DNA of 64,000 bases from Cryobacterium mannosilyticum (GTDB taxonomy: Bacteria; Actinomycetota; Actinomycetes; Actinomycetales; Microbacteriaceae), in the NCBI RefSeq assembly GCF_004402705.1, contig NZ_SOFM01000046.1, positions 1 to 64,000 on the forward strand. The letters run 5' to 3'. Both the position numbers and the translations under genes were made by a program. This document shows positions 51,003-60,373 of the stretch, one piece after another; position 1 is the stretch's first letter, and each line of letters begins with the position of its first letter. The notes under the pieces were generated by a model. It was not told the DNA's origin. It worked only from the letters and a program-made list of their open reading frames with translations, and did not search any database.

Positions 51003-52478
51003 ATGAGTATCAGCAAGGAAAAACGCGTCAGGACCATCCCGGGAGCCATGGGCGCGACCGGGCCCGAGGGAACCGCGGGCGTCACCGTCATCGACCGGAT
51101 CTCCCGCAAGGAGAAGGTCGCCTACGGCTTCGGAGACTTCGGCAACGGCTTCATGTTCGACCTCGGCCAGAGCTACCTGACCAAGTTCTGGATCGACACG
51201 GCCGGCATCGCCCCCGCGGTGGTCGCCCTGATCTTCACGCTCAGCAAACTGTTCGACGCGTTCATGGACCCGATCGCGGCCGCGTTCATCGACAGCCGCC
51301 GATTCGGCAAGCGCGGAAAGTTCCGGCCGGTGATGATGGTCTCCTCCATCCTCCTGGCCGTGATGACCGTGGTCACCTTCACAATGCCCGACGTGGAGAT
51401 GGGCTGGAAGATCGCCTTCGCCGCCACGACGTATGCGATCTGGGGCATCATTTATTCCTTCACCAACGACCCCTACGGCTCGCTGGCCTCGGTGATGACC
51501 CGCGACATCAAGGATCGCGCCGAACTCGCCACCACCCGCCAGGCCGGGTCGCTCGGGGCGCAGTGGATCACCGGATTCGCGTTCATCCCTATGATGATGA
51601 TCTTCGGCGGCATGACCGCACGGAACTTCATGTTCGCCTCGATGGTGATGGCCATCATCGGTGTCGTCTCGTTCTACGTTTGCTACCGCGGCACCAAGGA
51701 ACGCGTCTACGTCAACCGCTCGGTCGGTTTCGAGAAGAACGGCGTCAAGGACTACGCCCGCGCCGTCTTCACCAACAAGCCCCTGCTCGCCCTCGTGCTG
51801 ATGACGCTCTTCACCATCTCCTCGATGAACGTCAACAACATGATGATGATCTTCTTCGCCCAGTACAACCTCGGCAACATCGCCCTCCAGGCCGTGCTCA
51901 ATCTCGTCATGATCGGTGCCTCCATCGTCGGCATCATGTTCATCCCGAAGATGGTCGCCAAGTGGGGCAAGAAGAAGACGGCCATGCTCGGCTTCGTCGT
52001 CTCCATCGTCGCCAACGGCCTCAACTTCATCATCCCCACGAACCTGTGGACGTTCATGATCCTCGTCACCATCGGCTACGCGGCCCTCGCGATTCCGAAC
52101 GGCGTCACCTGGGCCTTCGTCTCCGACACCATCGACTACGGAGAGTGGCACACCGGAGTTCGTAAGGAGACCATGACCTACGCGGCATTCAACTTCTCCC
52201 GCAAGATCGCCCAGTCCCTCGCCGCCCTCGTCGGAGCGGGCATGCTCGCCATCACCGGCTACGTCGCCAAGGCGACCAGCCAGTCGGATGCCACGCTCGC
52301 CGGCATCAAGAGCGTGATGACCCTCTACCCGGCCGTCGCCCTCACGATCGCGGCCGTCATCATCTATTTCCTCTACAGCCTGAGCGACAAGAAGTACCAC
52401 GCCATCGCGATCGACCTGGAGGAAGGCCGCTGGGAGAACGGCGTCATCGGCGAAGAGGCCCCCGCGGCCCGCGCCTAG
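51003..52478 (+). CDS. GPH-family sugar/hexuronide:cation symporter
   Basis: A 491-residue transporter, ATG 51003 with GAAGGAG upstream. A soluble N-terminus of about 35 residues precedes RKEKVAYGFGDFGNGFMFDL, the hallmark opening of glycoside-pentoside-hexuronide symporters, then twelve membrane segments. KLFDAFMDPIAAAFIDSRR is the D-x-x-x-DP motif for cation binding. In this operon it should import galacturonate, glucuronate or their glycosides. Confidence 0.93.
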   Translation: MSISKEKRVRTIPGAMGATGPEGTAGVTVIDRISRKEKVAYGFGDFGNGFMFDLGQSYLTKFWIDTAGIAPAVVALIFTLSKLFDAFMDPIAAAFIDSRRFGKRGKFRPVMMVSSILLAVMTVVTFTMPDVEMGWKIAFAATTYAIWGIIYSFTNDPYGSLASVMTRDIKDRAELATTRQAGSLGAQWITGFAFIPMMMIFGGMTARNFMFASMVMAIIGVVSFYVCYRGTKERVYVNRSVGFEKNGVKDYARAVFTNKPLLALVLMTLFTISSMNVNNMMMIFFAQYNLGNIALQAVLNLVMIGASIVGIMFIPKMVAKWGKKKTAMLGFVVSIVANGLNFIIPTNLWTFMILVTIGYAALAIPNGVTWAFVSDTIDYGEWHTGVRKETMTYAAFNFSRKIAQSLAALVGAGMLAITGYVAKATSQSDATLAGIKSVMTLYPAVALTIAAVIIYFLYSLSDKKYHAIAIDLEEGRWENGVIGEEAPAARA

Positions 52479-52531
52479 TCCCACCGTCCCCACCCGTCTC
52501 ACCCCGTACGTCAACACGAGAGAAAGATCTC

Positions 52532-54076
52532 ATGAGCCACATCAGCAGCATCGCGACGGGCACCTCCGTGCTCGTCATGGCGAAGGGTGACGACGTCGCC
52601 GTCGCCCTCCGGGACCTCGTTCCCGGGGAAACCATCGACCTCCCAGACGGCGTCCTGACCGTGGTCGCCGCCGTTCCGAGCGGTCACAAGATCGCCCTGG
52701 GCCACGTTGACGCCGGGGTGACCGTGCACAAGTACGGCCAGTCGATCGGCGTCGCAACGGCGCCGATCGAGCGCGGCGAGCACGTGCACAGCCACAACCT
52801 CGGCATGGACCTCGGCGCCCGGGTGCACGAGTTCGGCACTGTGCATACCGAGCTGCCGGTTCCCACCGAGCGCCGCACCTTCGACGGTTACCGCCGGGCG
52901 GATGGCCGAGCCGGAACCCGCAATTACATCGCGATCCTGACCACGGTGAACTGTTCCGGCACCACCGCGAAGCTGATCGCCGACCGGTTCCGGGGAGGGG
53001 TGCTCGACCGTTTTCCGCACGTCGACGGCGTCATCGCCCTCACCCACCAAAGCGGCTGCGGCCTCGTGCTTGAGAGCGAGGGCGCGCAGATGCTCGTCCG
53101 CACCCTCAACGGCTACGCCGCGCACCCGAACATCGCGGGCGTGCTCGTGCTCAGCCTCGGCTGCGAGATGACGCCGGCCGACGTCATCCTCTCCGGCGGC
53201 GACCTGCCGGCCGACACCCTGGTCGAGACCATGTCGATCCAGGAGACCGGCGGCATGCGCGCCACCGTCGCCGCCGGCGTGGAGAAGATCCTCGCCATGG
53301 CGGAGAAGCTCGACGAACGCCGCCGCGAACCGATCGACATCTCCGAACTCGTGCTCGGGCTCAACTGCGGCGGCTCCGACGGCTACTCCGGCATCACGGC
53401 GAACCCGGCCCTCGGCTGGGCGTCGGACGTGCTCGTGGCCAACGGCGGGACATCCGTTCTCGCCGAGACACCCGAGATCTACGGGGCGGAGCACCTGCTT
53501 ACCGCCCGCGCCACCACCCGGGAGGTCGGCCTCAAGCTGATCGACCGGATCGACTGGTGGGAGAAGTACATCGTCACCGGCGGCGGCACCATGGACAACA
53601 ACCCTTCACCGGGCAACAAGGCCGGCGGCATCACCACCATTCTGGAGAAGTCGCTCGGTGCCGTCGCCAAGGCCGGCCGCGCCGACCTCGCCGCGGTCTA
53701 CGAGTACGCGGAACCGATGGCCGTGCGCGGCCTCGGCTTCATGGACACCCCCGGCTACGACCCGGTGTCTGTCACCGGCCTTGTAGCGGGCGGCGCCACC
53801 GTCGTCGTCTTCACCACCGGCCGAGGCTCCGTCTTCGGCTGCAAGCCCACCCCCAGCATCAAGGTGGGCACCAACACCGAGCTGTTCTTGCGCCAGGGCG
53901 ACGACGTCGACATCAACGCCGGGCGGATCGCCGACGGCACCGCCAGCGTTGACGAGGTCGGCGCTGAGATCCTCGAGATGATCATCGCCGTCGCCTCCGG
54001 TACCCAGACCGCCAGCGAAGAGTTCGACGTCGGCCAGGAAGAATTCGTGCCGTGGCACATCGGAGCGGTGACATGA
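52532..54076 (+). CDS. uxaA: Altronate dehydratase
   Basis: A 514-residue enzyme, ATG 52532 with GAGAAAG upstream. The N-terminal SAF domain (about 10-105) has LPSGHKIALGHV-like VPSGHKIALGHVDAGVTVHK. The main UxaA domain includes DGYRRADGRAGTRNYIAILT, THQSGCGLV, LGLNCGGSDGYSGITANPALG and GGTMDNNPSPGNKAGG. It dehydrates altronate to 2-keto-3-deoxygluconate using iron. The gene overlaps the kinase gene (ATGA). Confidence 0.96.
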   Translation: MSHISSIATGTSVLVMAKGDDVAVALRDLVPGETIDLPDGVLTVVAAVPSGHKIALGHVDAGVTVHKYGQSIGVATAPIERGEHVHSHNLGMDLGARVHEFGTVHTELPVPTERRTFDGYRRADGRAGTRNYIAILTTVNCSGTTAKLIADRFRGGVLDRFPHVDGVIALTHQSGCGLVLESEGAQMLVRTLNGYAAHPNIAGVLVLSLGCEMTPADVILSGGDLPADTLVETMSIQETGGMRATVAAGVEKILAMAEKLDERRREPIDISELVLGLNCGGSDGYSGITANPALGWASDVLVANGGTSVLAETPEIYGAEHLLTARATTREVGLKLIDRIDWWEKYIVTGGGTMDNNPSPGNKAGGITTILEKSLGAVAKAGRADLAAVYEYAEPMAVRGLGFMDTPGYDPVSVTGLVAGGATVVVFTTGRGSVFGCKPTPSIKVGTNTELFLRQGDDVDINAGRIADGTASVDEVGAEILEMIIAVASGTQTASEEFDVGQEEFVPWHIGAVT

Positions 54077-55074
54077 TCGAGCACCGGATCGACCACGAAG
54101 CCACCCCGATCACCGCGAAACCTGACGTGCTCTGCTTCGGCGAGACGATGGGAGTCTTCACCCCCACCGCGTCGCTGCCCCTGGACCGTGCCGAGGGCTT
54201 CCAGCTCAACATCGGCGGTGCCGAATCCAACGTGGCGGCGCACCTCGCCGAGCTCGGCCACCTGGTGGCCTGGGCCGGCAACGTCGGCCGTGACCCGGTC
54301 GGCACCAAGGTCATTGCCACCCTCGACCGCGGCGGCGTGGACACCCGCTGGGTGAACCGCACCCTGTCCTCACCCACCGGGCTCTACCTCAAGGAACCCG
54401 ACACCGGCTCCGGCGCCCACGTCTTCTACTATCGGTCCGGTTCCGCCGCGACCGAGCTGGGGGTGACGGATGCCGCGGGCTGGCCGATCAGGACCGCCCG
54501 CTGGATCCACACCAGCGGCATCACACCCGCACTGTCGCCGAGCTGCGCGGCCCTTGTCGAGCACGTGCTCGACACCGCGGCCGAGTGGGGCGCATCCGTC
54601 TCCTTCGACGTCAACTACCGCGCCGGACTGTGGCCGGTGAGTGAGGCGGCGCCCCGGCTTCTCGGACTCGCCTGCAAGGCCTCGGTCGTGCTCGTCGGGC
54701 TGGACGAGGCGGCCACCCTCTGGGGCTGCGTCACCTCCGTCGACGTGCACGAGCTTCTCCCCGACGTGCCGTACCTGGTCGTCAAGGACTCATCCATCGA
54801 TGCCACGGAATTCGCCCGGCATTCCGATGGCACCGCAACCCAGACAACGGTGCCGGCCCATGAGGTCGAGGTGGTCGAGCCGGTCGGAGCGGGTGACGCG
54901 TTCGCGGCCGGCTACCTGTCCGCACTGATCAATGGCGCGGCATCCGCCGAGCGTCTCAACCGCGGCCACTCGCTCGCGTCCTGGGCGCTGGGCAGCCGGG
55001 AGGACTTCCGCCCGGGCCACGGCCCGCACGCCCCCAACAGATTCGCCCCCGACCTAAGGAAACAAATCGCATGA
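54073..55074 (+). CDS. kdgK: 2-keto-3-deoxygluconate kinase
   Basis: A 333-residue PfkB/ribokinase-family kinase, ATG 54073 overlapping uxaA. It opens with ~15 residues before PDVLCFGETMGVFTPT; NIGGAESNVAAHLAELGH is the sugar-binding region, and VEPVGAGDAFAAGYLSAL carries the catalytic GAGD. It phosphorylates KDG to KDPG with ATP. It overlaps eda by ATGA. Confidence 0.94.
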   Translation: MIEHRIDHEATPITAKPDVLCFGETMGVFTPTASLPLDRAEGFQLNIGGAESNVAAHLAELGHLVAWAGNVGRDPVGTKVIATLDRGGVDTRWVNRTLSSPTGLYLKEPDTGSGAHVFYYRSGSAATELGVTDAAGWPIRTARWIHTSGITPALSPSCAALVEHVLDTAAEWGASVSFDVNYRAGLWPVSEAAPRLLGLACKASVVLVGLDEAATLWGCVTSVDVHELLPDVPYLVVKDSSIDATEFARHSDGTATQTTVPAHEVEVVEPVGAGDAFAAGYLSALINGAASAERLNRGHSLASWALGSREDFRPGHGPHAPNRFAPDLRKQIA

Positions 55075-55715
55075 TCCACTCAACCGTCGCCAGCGAATGG
55101 TTCGCCGAAGGCTTCTTCCGCGTTCCCGTCATCGCCGTCTTGCGCGGGCTGTCGGCCGACGAGTCGGTGCGCCTGTCTGAACGTGCCTGGGCTGCCGGCG
55201 TCGAGCACGTCGAGATCCCGATCCAGACCCCGGCCGCGGTTCCCGCGCTCCGGGCCGTGGCCGCCGCCGCGGCCGCGCACGGACTCCTCATCGGAGCCGG
55301 CACCGTGACCACCCTCGAACAGCTCGACGCCGCCGCCGGAGTGGGTGTCTCCTTCACGGTCTCGCCCGGCCTCGACCCGGAGATCGTCCTCGAGAGCGCC
55401 CGCCGGGGCATCGCGCATCTGCCGGCCGTCGCCACCGCGAGCGAGATCCTCCAGGCCAGGGCCCTCGGCCTCCACTGGGCGAAGATATTCCCGGCCTCCG
55501 TGCTCGGTCCGCAGTGGGCGAGGGCGATGAAAGGCCCCTACCCGGAGATGAACTTCGTCGCCACGGGCGGTCTGACCGCCGTCAACGCCCCGGAATTCCT
55601 CGCCAACGGCGTCAGCGTGGTCGGCCTCAGCAGCGCCTTCGCCGACGACATCCAGCTCGAGACCGTGCGCCGGATGATCGCCGCGAGCCGCGAGGTCGCC
55701 AGCACCCTGGCCTGA
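55071..55715 (+). CDS. eda: 2-keto-3-deoxy-6-phosphogluconate aldolase
   Basis: A 214-residue class I aldolase, ATG 55071. RVPVIAVLRG opens the barrel; GAGTVTTLEQLDAAAGVGVSFTVSP and KIFPASVLGPQWARAMKGPYPEM hold the expected Lys (KIFPA) and phosphate site. It cleaves KDPG to pyruvate and glyceraldehyde 3-phosphate, completing the pathway. Last gene of the uxa operon. Confidence 0.95.
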   Translation: MIHSTVASEWFAEGFFRVPVIAVLRGLSADESVRLSERAWAAGVEHVEIPIQTPAAVPALRAVAAAAAAHGLLIGAGTVTTLEQLDAAAGVGVSFTVSPGLDPEIVLESARRGIAHLPAVATASEILQARALGLHWAKIFPASVLGPQWARAMKGPYPEMNFVATGGLTAVNAPEFLANGVSVVGLSSAFADDIQLETVRRMIAASREVASTLA

Positions 55716-55741
55716 CGGTTTCGTTTGCCGCTCCGTCGGCC

Positions 55742-55805
55742 GAGTTGCGGAGAAAGCGCCCTGGCACACTCTGGCGGGCTTTCGCGAGGGTGCTTTCTCC
55801 GTAAC
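55742..55805. terminator. Hairpin element between convergent genes, copy 2
   Basis: GTTGCGGAGAAAGC (55744-55757) pairs with GCTTTCTCCGTAAC (55792-55805), 13 of 14 positions. It follows the hexuronate operon and is related to the element at 45934-45998; the same GAGTTGCGGA and GGTGCTTTCTCCG edges occur in both. Confidence 0.65.
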
Positions 55806-55828
55806 GCCGCCCGGGAAGAACCAGCGGG

Positions 55829-56602
55829 CTAAGCGAAGAACCCGATCAGCACCGGCGCAAGCGCGGCCGGGTCGACGTTGTGGTCCTGCCCGTCGAGGGT
55901 GAGCCGCCGGGCGCCGGGGATCGTCTCCGCAGCGACGGATGCCGCGGTGCCGGCCCACGGCGGGCTCTCGGCTCCGTCGATGAGCAGCGTCGGGGCCGCG
56001 ACCCTGCCGATCCGGTCGGCGTGGACCAGCCCGTCCCCGACCAGGGCGAGGTCGTAGGGGAGCGTGTGTGCAATGGCAAGCATGCCCGGCCACCACGGCT
56101 GCCGGGTCAGGGCGGCCACGCCGTCGGGATCGGCGCCGATGCCGAGCAGGAACCGGGTCGCGGCCAGCTCGCGATCGCCGGCATCCATCGCGGCCCGCAC
56201 CTCGTCGGCCCAGGCCAGGGAACCCGGCCCGTTCTCCTCGGCGGTGAACGGCGGCTCGTACGCGACCACCTTCGTGATCGGCAGCCCCGCGGCGGCGGCC
56301 TCAAGCGCGAGCACGGCACCGGAGGAGTGCCCATAGACCATGGCGGACCCGCCGGCCGCGGCGACCAGCGCCGCGAGGTCCTCGATCTCGCGGGCGATGG
56401 CATACGGCTGGGTGTCGGTGCTGTCGCCGCGGCCCCGGCGGTCATAGCTGTAGACCGTGAAATGCGGGGCGAGCAGCGGCACGAGCGCGCCGGGCGACAT
56501 CCGCGTGTTGAAGGCACCGCCGGAGACGATCACGGCCGGCCCGGTTCCCGTCGTCTCGTAGGCGATCAGGGTGCCGTCGGCGGATTGCACGGTCTGGAAC
56601 AT
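55829..56602 (-). CDS. Alpha/beta hydrolase
   Basis: A 257-residue protein; ATG 56602 (MFQTVQSADGTLIAYETTGT) fits the family and has GGGGGA upstream. Motifs: AVIVSGGAFNTRMS, VYSYDRRGRGDSTD, the nucleophile in VYGHSSGAVLALEAAA, LIDGAESPPW (Asp region) and GQDHNVDPAAL (His). The substrate is unknown. Monocistronic, convergent with eda. Confidence 0.87.
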   Translation of the reverse strand: MFQTVQSADGTLIAYETTGTGPAVIVSGGAFNTRMSPGALVPLLAPHFTVYSYDRRGRGDSTDTQPYAIAREIEDLAALVAAAGGSAMVYGHSSGAVLALEAAAAGLPITKVVAYEPPFTAEENGPGSLAWADEVRAAMDAGDRELAATRFLLGIGADPDGVAALTRQPWWPGMLAIAHTLPYDLALVGDGLVHADRIGRVAAPTLLIDGAESPPWAGTAASVAAETIPGARRLTLDGQDHNVDPAALAPVLIGFFA

Positions 56603-56720
56603 GGGGGACTCCCTCGTCGGTGGCGCGTGGCGTTGCTTCGATTGTGGCGCATCCGCCCCGCATCCGCCCCACATCCGCCCGGCCTCGCCGCACTACCAGG
56701 TCAGCCGGAAGGACGCCGAC

Positions 56721-56845
56721 CAGGTGACCGGCACCCTCAAGTGGAAGCAGTTGTGGCTGACGACCCTGCTCGTGCCGGTGGCGATCGGCATCGTGGTCGC
56801 CCTCATCGTCATCTCCAACACCACGACCGGGAGCCGGGTCGATGG
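56721..56845 (+). pseudogene. Remnant of a NatB-like ABC permease N-terminus
   Basis: The frame encodes KWKQLWLTTLLVPVAIGIVV then ALIVISNTTTGSRVD, nearly the first 40 codons of the permease at 40473 (KKKQFWLTTLLVPVILGIVI). There is no start codon in place, and the match ends near 56845. It is a gene fragment left by duplication or exchange. Confidence 0.8.
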
Positions 56846-56964
56846 CCACAGTGCTGACCGCGGCAGTGTGGCGGCGGTCGAACCAGCCGGGGTATTCTCG
56901 GCACAGGCTCCTCCGGAGCCGGGCCGCGGCATCCGGGACAGCCGCCCAGTGAAGGGTCGATTCG

Positions 56965-57819
56965 ATGCCTGACAGCACACGCGTTTTCGGCACCCTGCGC
57001 GGCGGGATGCCGTTTCTCAGTTTCGGGTCGGGGCCGCCGCTGGTCGTGCTGCCCGGGATCAGCGCCAACCACGCCGCCCCGGCCGGCGGCGAACGGCGGG
57101 CCCTGACCCAGCCGCTGCTGCCATTCGCCCAGGCCCGCCGCGTCTGGTGGGTCAACCGTCGCCCGAGCCTGGCCCTGGACGCGACCATGGCTGAGCTGGC
57201 CCGTGACTATGCCGAGGCCCTGCGGAGCCGGTTCGACGGCCCGGTCGATGTGCTGGCCTTCTCGACCGGCGGCAGCGTCGCGCTCCAGCTCGCCGTCGAC
57301 CACCCGGATGTCGTCAAGCGGCTCGTGATCGTCTCCGCCGCCTACCGGTTGGGCCCGCACGGCGCCCCGGTGCAGTTGCGGGTGGCGGAGGAGTTGCGGG
57401 CGGATCGCCCCCGCCGGGCGGCCGCCGAGATGTTCGGGCTGCTCGGTGCGACCGCCGGCACCGGGAGGATCTTCGCGGCGCTCGGCTGGCTGATCGGCCC
57501 GGCCTTCTTCCGCACGAGCACCTCCGACCTGCTCGCCACCATCCACGCCGAAGACGGCTTCGACCTGCGCGGCCGTCTGGGCTGGATCACCGCGCCGACC
57601 CTTGTGATCGGCGGCGACCGGGATGCGTACTACAGCCCGGAACTGTTCACGGAGACGGCGGCGCTGATCCCGAGCGGGCAGCTCATCCTCTATCCCGGGA
57701 GGGGGCACCTGGGCACGCAAACGGCGCCCGGCTTCGTGCAGGAGGTGCTGGGCTTCCTCGGCGATTCCCCGGTCGCGGGCACTTCGTCGACACCCCGCGC
57801 GCACCGCCGCCGGGCCTGA
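56965..57819 (+). CDS. Alpha/beta hydrolase
   Basis: A 284-residue protein, ATG 56965. Oxyanion strand PPLVVLPGISANHAAP, nucleophile in LAFSTGGSVALQLAV (A-x-S-x-G), acid in LVIGGDRDAYYSPELF, and His in YPGRGHLGTQTAPG. The SxxG motif with Thr after Ser is seen in some esterases and lactonases. Function otherwise unknown. The upstream region contains the permease remnant. Confidence 0.85.
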   Translation: MPDSTRVFGTLRGGMPFLSFGSGPPLVVLPGISANHAAPAGGERRALTQPLLPFAQARRVWWVNRRPSLALDATMAELARDYAEALRSRFDGPVDVLAFSTGGSVALQLAVDHPDVVKRLVIVSAAYRLGPHGAPVQLRVAEELRADRPRRAAAEMFGLLGATAGTGRIFAALGWLIGPAFFRTSTSDLLATIHAEDGFDLRGRLGWITAPTLVIGGDRDAYYSPELFTETAALIPSGQLILYPGRGHLGTQTAPGFVQEVLGFLGDSPVAGTSSTPRAHRRRA

Positions 57820-57829
57820 CCGTCGACTC

Positions 57830-57912
57830 AGCCGGGTCAGCCCTGCCGGGTCAGCCCTGCCGGGTCTGCCCTGGCGGGTCAGCGCTGCCGGGTCAGCCCT
57901 GGCGGGTCGGCC
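57830..57912. repeat. 14-15 bp tandem repeats between convergent genes
   Basis: About six copies of GCCGGGTCAGCCCT and near variants (GCCGGGTCTGCCCTGGC) fill the space between the hydrolase and phosphatase genes. The units are uneven and have no unique spacers. Confidence 0.8.
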
Positions 57913-57924
57913 GAGTCGGCCGGC

Positions 57925-58524
57925 TCAGACCACGGGGTCCATCGAGTTGGTGTGGCAGGCGTCGTTCCACATCTGCAGCACGCGGTTCTCGCGTTCCCAG
58001 CCCAGCGTGGAGACGGTGGCGGTGCCGAGGCTCAGGTGCCGGCCCGCCGCAGCGGGCAACCCCATCCAGCGGGCCGTCATGATCCGCAGGAAATGCCCGT
58101 GGGCGAATACGGCGACCGGCCCGGGGGCGGCGAGGCAGCGTTCGATGGCCAGATCGGCCCGGGCGCCGACCTCGTCGACGGTCTCGCCGCCGACGATGGG
58201 GGAGGTCCACACCGACCAGTCGGGCTCCGATGAGCGGATGTCCCTGGTCGTGCGACCCTCGAACACGCCGTAGTCCCACTCGAGAATGTTCTCGTCAGGC
58301 ATGCCCTGGACGGCATACCCGGCGCGCTGCATGGTCTCCCACGCGCGTTTCAGCGGGCTCGACAGCACCAGCGAGAAGTCCCGGCCGTCCAGCATCTCGC
58401 CGAGGGCATCCGCCTGCTGCCGGCCGAGGTCGGTCAGGGGGATGTCGGTGCGCCCGGTGTGCCGCCCGGAGATGCTCCACTGGGTCTGCCCGTGCCGCAC
58501 CAGCACGATGTCGTTCTGGGCCAT
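57925..58524 (-). CDS. Histidine phosphatase-family protein
   Basis: A 199-residue protein, ATG 58524 with GGAGGTGG upstream. RHGQT (His11 as the phospho-acceptor) and GRHTGRTDIPLTDLGRQQA define the phosphoglycerate-mutase-like fold. SSPLKRAWETMQ and FAHGHFLRIMTARW hold the remaining catalytic Arg and His. It hydrolyses a small phosphoester; the true substrate is unknown. Confidence 0.93.
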   Translation of the reverse strand: MAQNDIVLVRHGQTQWSISGRHTGRTDIPLTDLGRQQADALGEMLDGRDFSLVLSSPLKRAWETMQRAGYAVQGMPDENILEWDYGVFEGRTTRDIRSSEPDWSVWTSPIVGGETVDEVGARADLAIERCLAAPGPVAVFAHGHFLRIMTARWMGLPAAAGRHLSLGTATVSTLGWERENRVLQMWNDACHTNSMDPVV

Positions 58525-58689
58525 CTCGGTTCCACCTCCCCGGCGTTGCTCGCCCGTGCTGACGAGTCTATTCAGCGGCGCGGGGCATCCTCGGCATGAA
58601 TGTCGGTGGCTGCCACTACCGTCAGGCACAGCTGACCAGCTGACCACCGGATGCTCCCTGACGCTCGTGCCGAGACCAAGGAGATGACA

Positions 58690-59103
58690 ATGAAGGTACT
58701 TGTGGCGACCCGCGCTACCCAAGGAACGCGAGCCCGGGATTTCTCAAGTTGTATCAGCGGCGAACTGGTGTGGGTGATCGATCCATGCCCGGTGAGCCTC
58801 CGCAACCTGAATGGCCCGTGCGGCTGCGGGCGATCATTCACGGGGATGAGCTCCGACGGCTCGACCACCACGGCGGTGGTGCGTGAGATCGCCGACTTCA
58901 CTCGCACGGACTACGAGAACGCTCTGACGTCCAGTCTGGAAGCCAAAGGGTGGTGTGCCTGCTGCTACAGCCGGACGGTGCCCGAATTCGTCGGCGATCT
59001 CATCGCGATGGCAGAGCCGTGGCCGATCGGAGCCGTCGTCGGGCGCCGGCTGGACGTGCTCAGCCTCCGCGCCCAGCTGGGCCCAGTCGGGCCGGAGGGG
59101 TGA
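58690..59103 (+). CDS. Cys-rich hypothetical protein (DUF7715-like)
   Basis: A 137-residue protein. Of two ATGs six bases apart, 58690 is chosen because AAGGAG is six bases before it and touches the first. It begins MKVLVATRATQGTRARDFSS and has Cys-rich segments: GPCGCGRSF and GWCACCYSRTV, with a likely metal site. Related actinobacterial proteins of unknown function share this pattern. Neighbours give no clue. Confidence 0.7.
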   Translation: MKVLVATRATQGTRARDFSSCISGELVWVIDPCPVSLRNLNGPCGCGRSFTGMSSDGSTTTAVVREIADFTRTDYENALTSSLEAKGWCACCYSRTVPEFVGDLIAMAEPWPIGAVVGRRLDVLSLRAQLGPVGPEG

Positions 59104-59234
59104 CCCTCGCGCCCTGATGACCTGAGCGTGCTATGAGACTGCGCTGAGTCGACGCGGTCGCGCCGGACATCCGTCGGCCGGATTCCGTGGCCGCGGCCGG
59201 GAATAGCGCGCGGGCCGCAGGCGCTGCATCCGGC

Positions 59235-60254
59235 ATGAAACGCATCGGATTCCTCTCCTTCGGCCACCACCAGCCCGTGCAGGGTTCGCTTGCGCGCACG
59301 GCCAGGGACGCCCTCGTGCAGACGGTGGAGCTGGCCGAGGCGGCCGAAGAGCTCGGGGTCGACGGCGCCTATGTGCGGGTGCATCACTTCGCGCCCCAGT
59401 TCGCGTCGCCGTTCCCGCTCCTCGCCGCGATGGCCGCCCGCAGCAGCCGGATCGAGCTCGGTACCGGCGTAATCGACATGCGCTACGAGAACCCGCTCTA
59501 TATGGCGGAGGAAGCCGCCATCACCGACCTGATCAGCAACGGTCGGCTGCAGCTCGGCGTCAGCCGAGGCTCGCCCGAGACCGCGCTCCGCGGCTACGAA
59601 TCGTTCGGTTACGTGCCGGCAGAGGGCAGCACCGACGCGGACGACGCCCGAGCCCGCACCGCGATCTTCCGCGCCGCGATCGCCGGCGCCGGGATCGCCC
59701 CGGCGAACCCGCAGATGACTGGCCGCGCCGGGCTGCTCCCGATCCAGCCGCAGTCACCTGGGCTCAGCGAGCGGATCTGGTGGGGTTCCGGCACCCGCAA
59801 GACCGCCGAATGGGCCGGTGAACAGGGCATGAACCTGATGAGTTCGACCCTGCTCACCGAAGACACCGGGGTGCCGTTCGGCGACCTGCAGGCGGAGCAG
59901 ATCGCCATCTTCCGCGCTGCCTGGGCCGAGGCCGGCCACCCGGGCACGCCGCGAGTGTCGGTGAGCCGCAGCATCCTGCCGATCGTCAACGACCAGGACC
60001 GTGCCTACTTCGGCCGCAAGGCCGGCGCGGAGGAGGAAGACCAGGTCGGCTACCTCGACGGCGGCCTCGCCCGTTTCGGCAAGAGCTACGTGGGCGAGCC
60101 CGACCTGATCGCCGCGCAACTGGCCGACGACGCGGCGGTGCGCGAGGCGGACACGGTGCTGGTCACCATCCCGAACCAGTTGGGGGTTGCTTATAATACA
60201 ACGCTGCTTGAGAACATCATCAAACACGTCGCGCCCGCTTTGGGGTGGCGATAA
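59235..60254 (+). CDS. LLM-class flavin-dependent oxidoreductase with a substituted 3' end
   Basis: A 339-residue luciferase-like monooxygenase, start MKRIGFLSFGHHQPVQGSLA. The barrel includes GVDGAYVRVHHFAPQFASPF and RIELGTGVIDMRYENPLYMA; IWWGSGTRKTAEWAGEQG is the phosphate-binding end. The last ~27 codons (from about 60171) are markedly less GC-rich than the rest. A second, GC-rich version of the same C-terminus (PNQLGVVYNAHLLESIVRHV) lies at 63924-64000. So the gene end was probably replaced when the following island entered. Confidence 0.9.
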   Translation: MKRIGFLSFGHHQPVQGSLARTARDALVQTVELAEAAEELGVDGAYVRVHHFAPQFASPFPLLAAMAARSSRIELGTGVIDMRYENPLYMAEEAAITDLISNGRLQLGVSRGSPETALRGYESFGYVPAEGSTDADDARARTAIFRAAIAGAGIAPANPQMTGRAGLLPIQPQSPGLSERIWWGSGTRKTAEWAGEQGMNLMSSTLLTEDTGVPFGDLQAEQIAIFRAAWAEAGHPGTPRVSVSRSILPIVNDQDRAYFGRKAGAEEEDQVGYLDGGLARFGKSYVGEPDLIAAQLADDAAVREADTVLVTIPNQLGVAYNTTLLENIIKHVAPALGWR

Positions 60255-60373
60255 ACCTCGTAGACGCAGTGGCTGACGGCAGGAGCGACGCGCAGGCCGA
60301 CAACGGGTGATTGTCGTCGGCGGTGGGGCCGTGCTGTTAGGTCAGCTCACCATGCCCTTACCATCGGTTGCGC

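Noticed and set aside
57830..57912. Short tandem repeats as a CRISPR or rho-independent terminator
   Set aside because: No unique spacers, and the units are contiguous 14-15 bp repeats without a clear stem and T-run.
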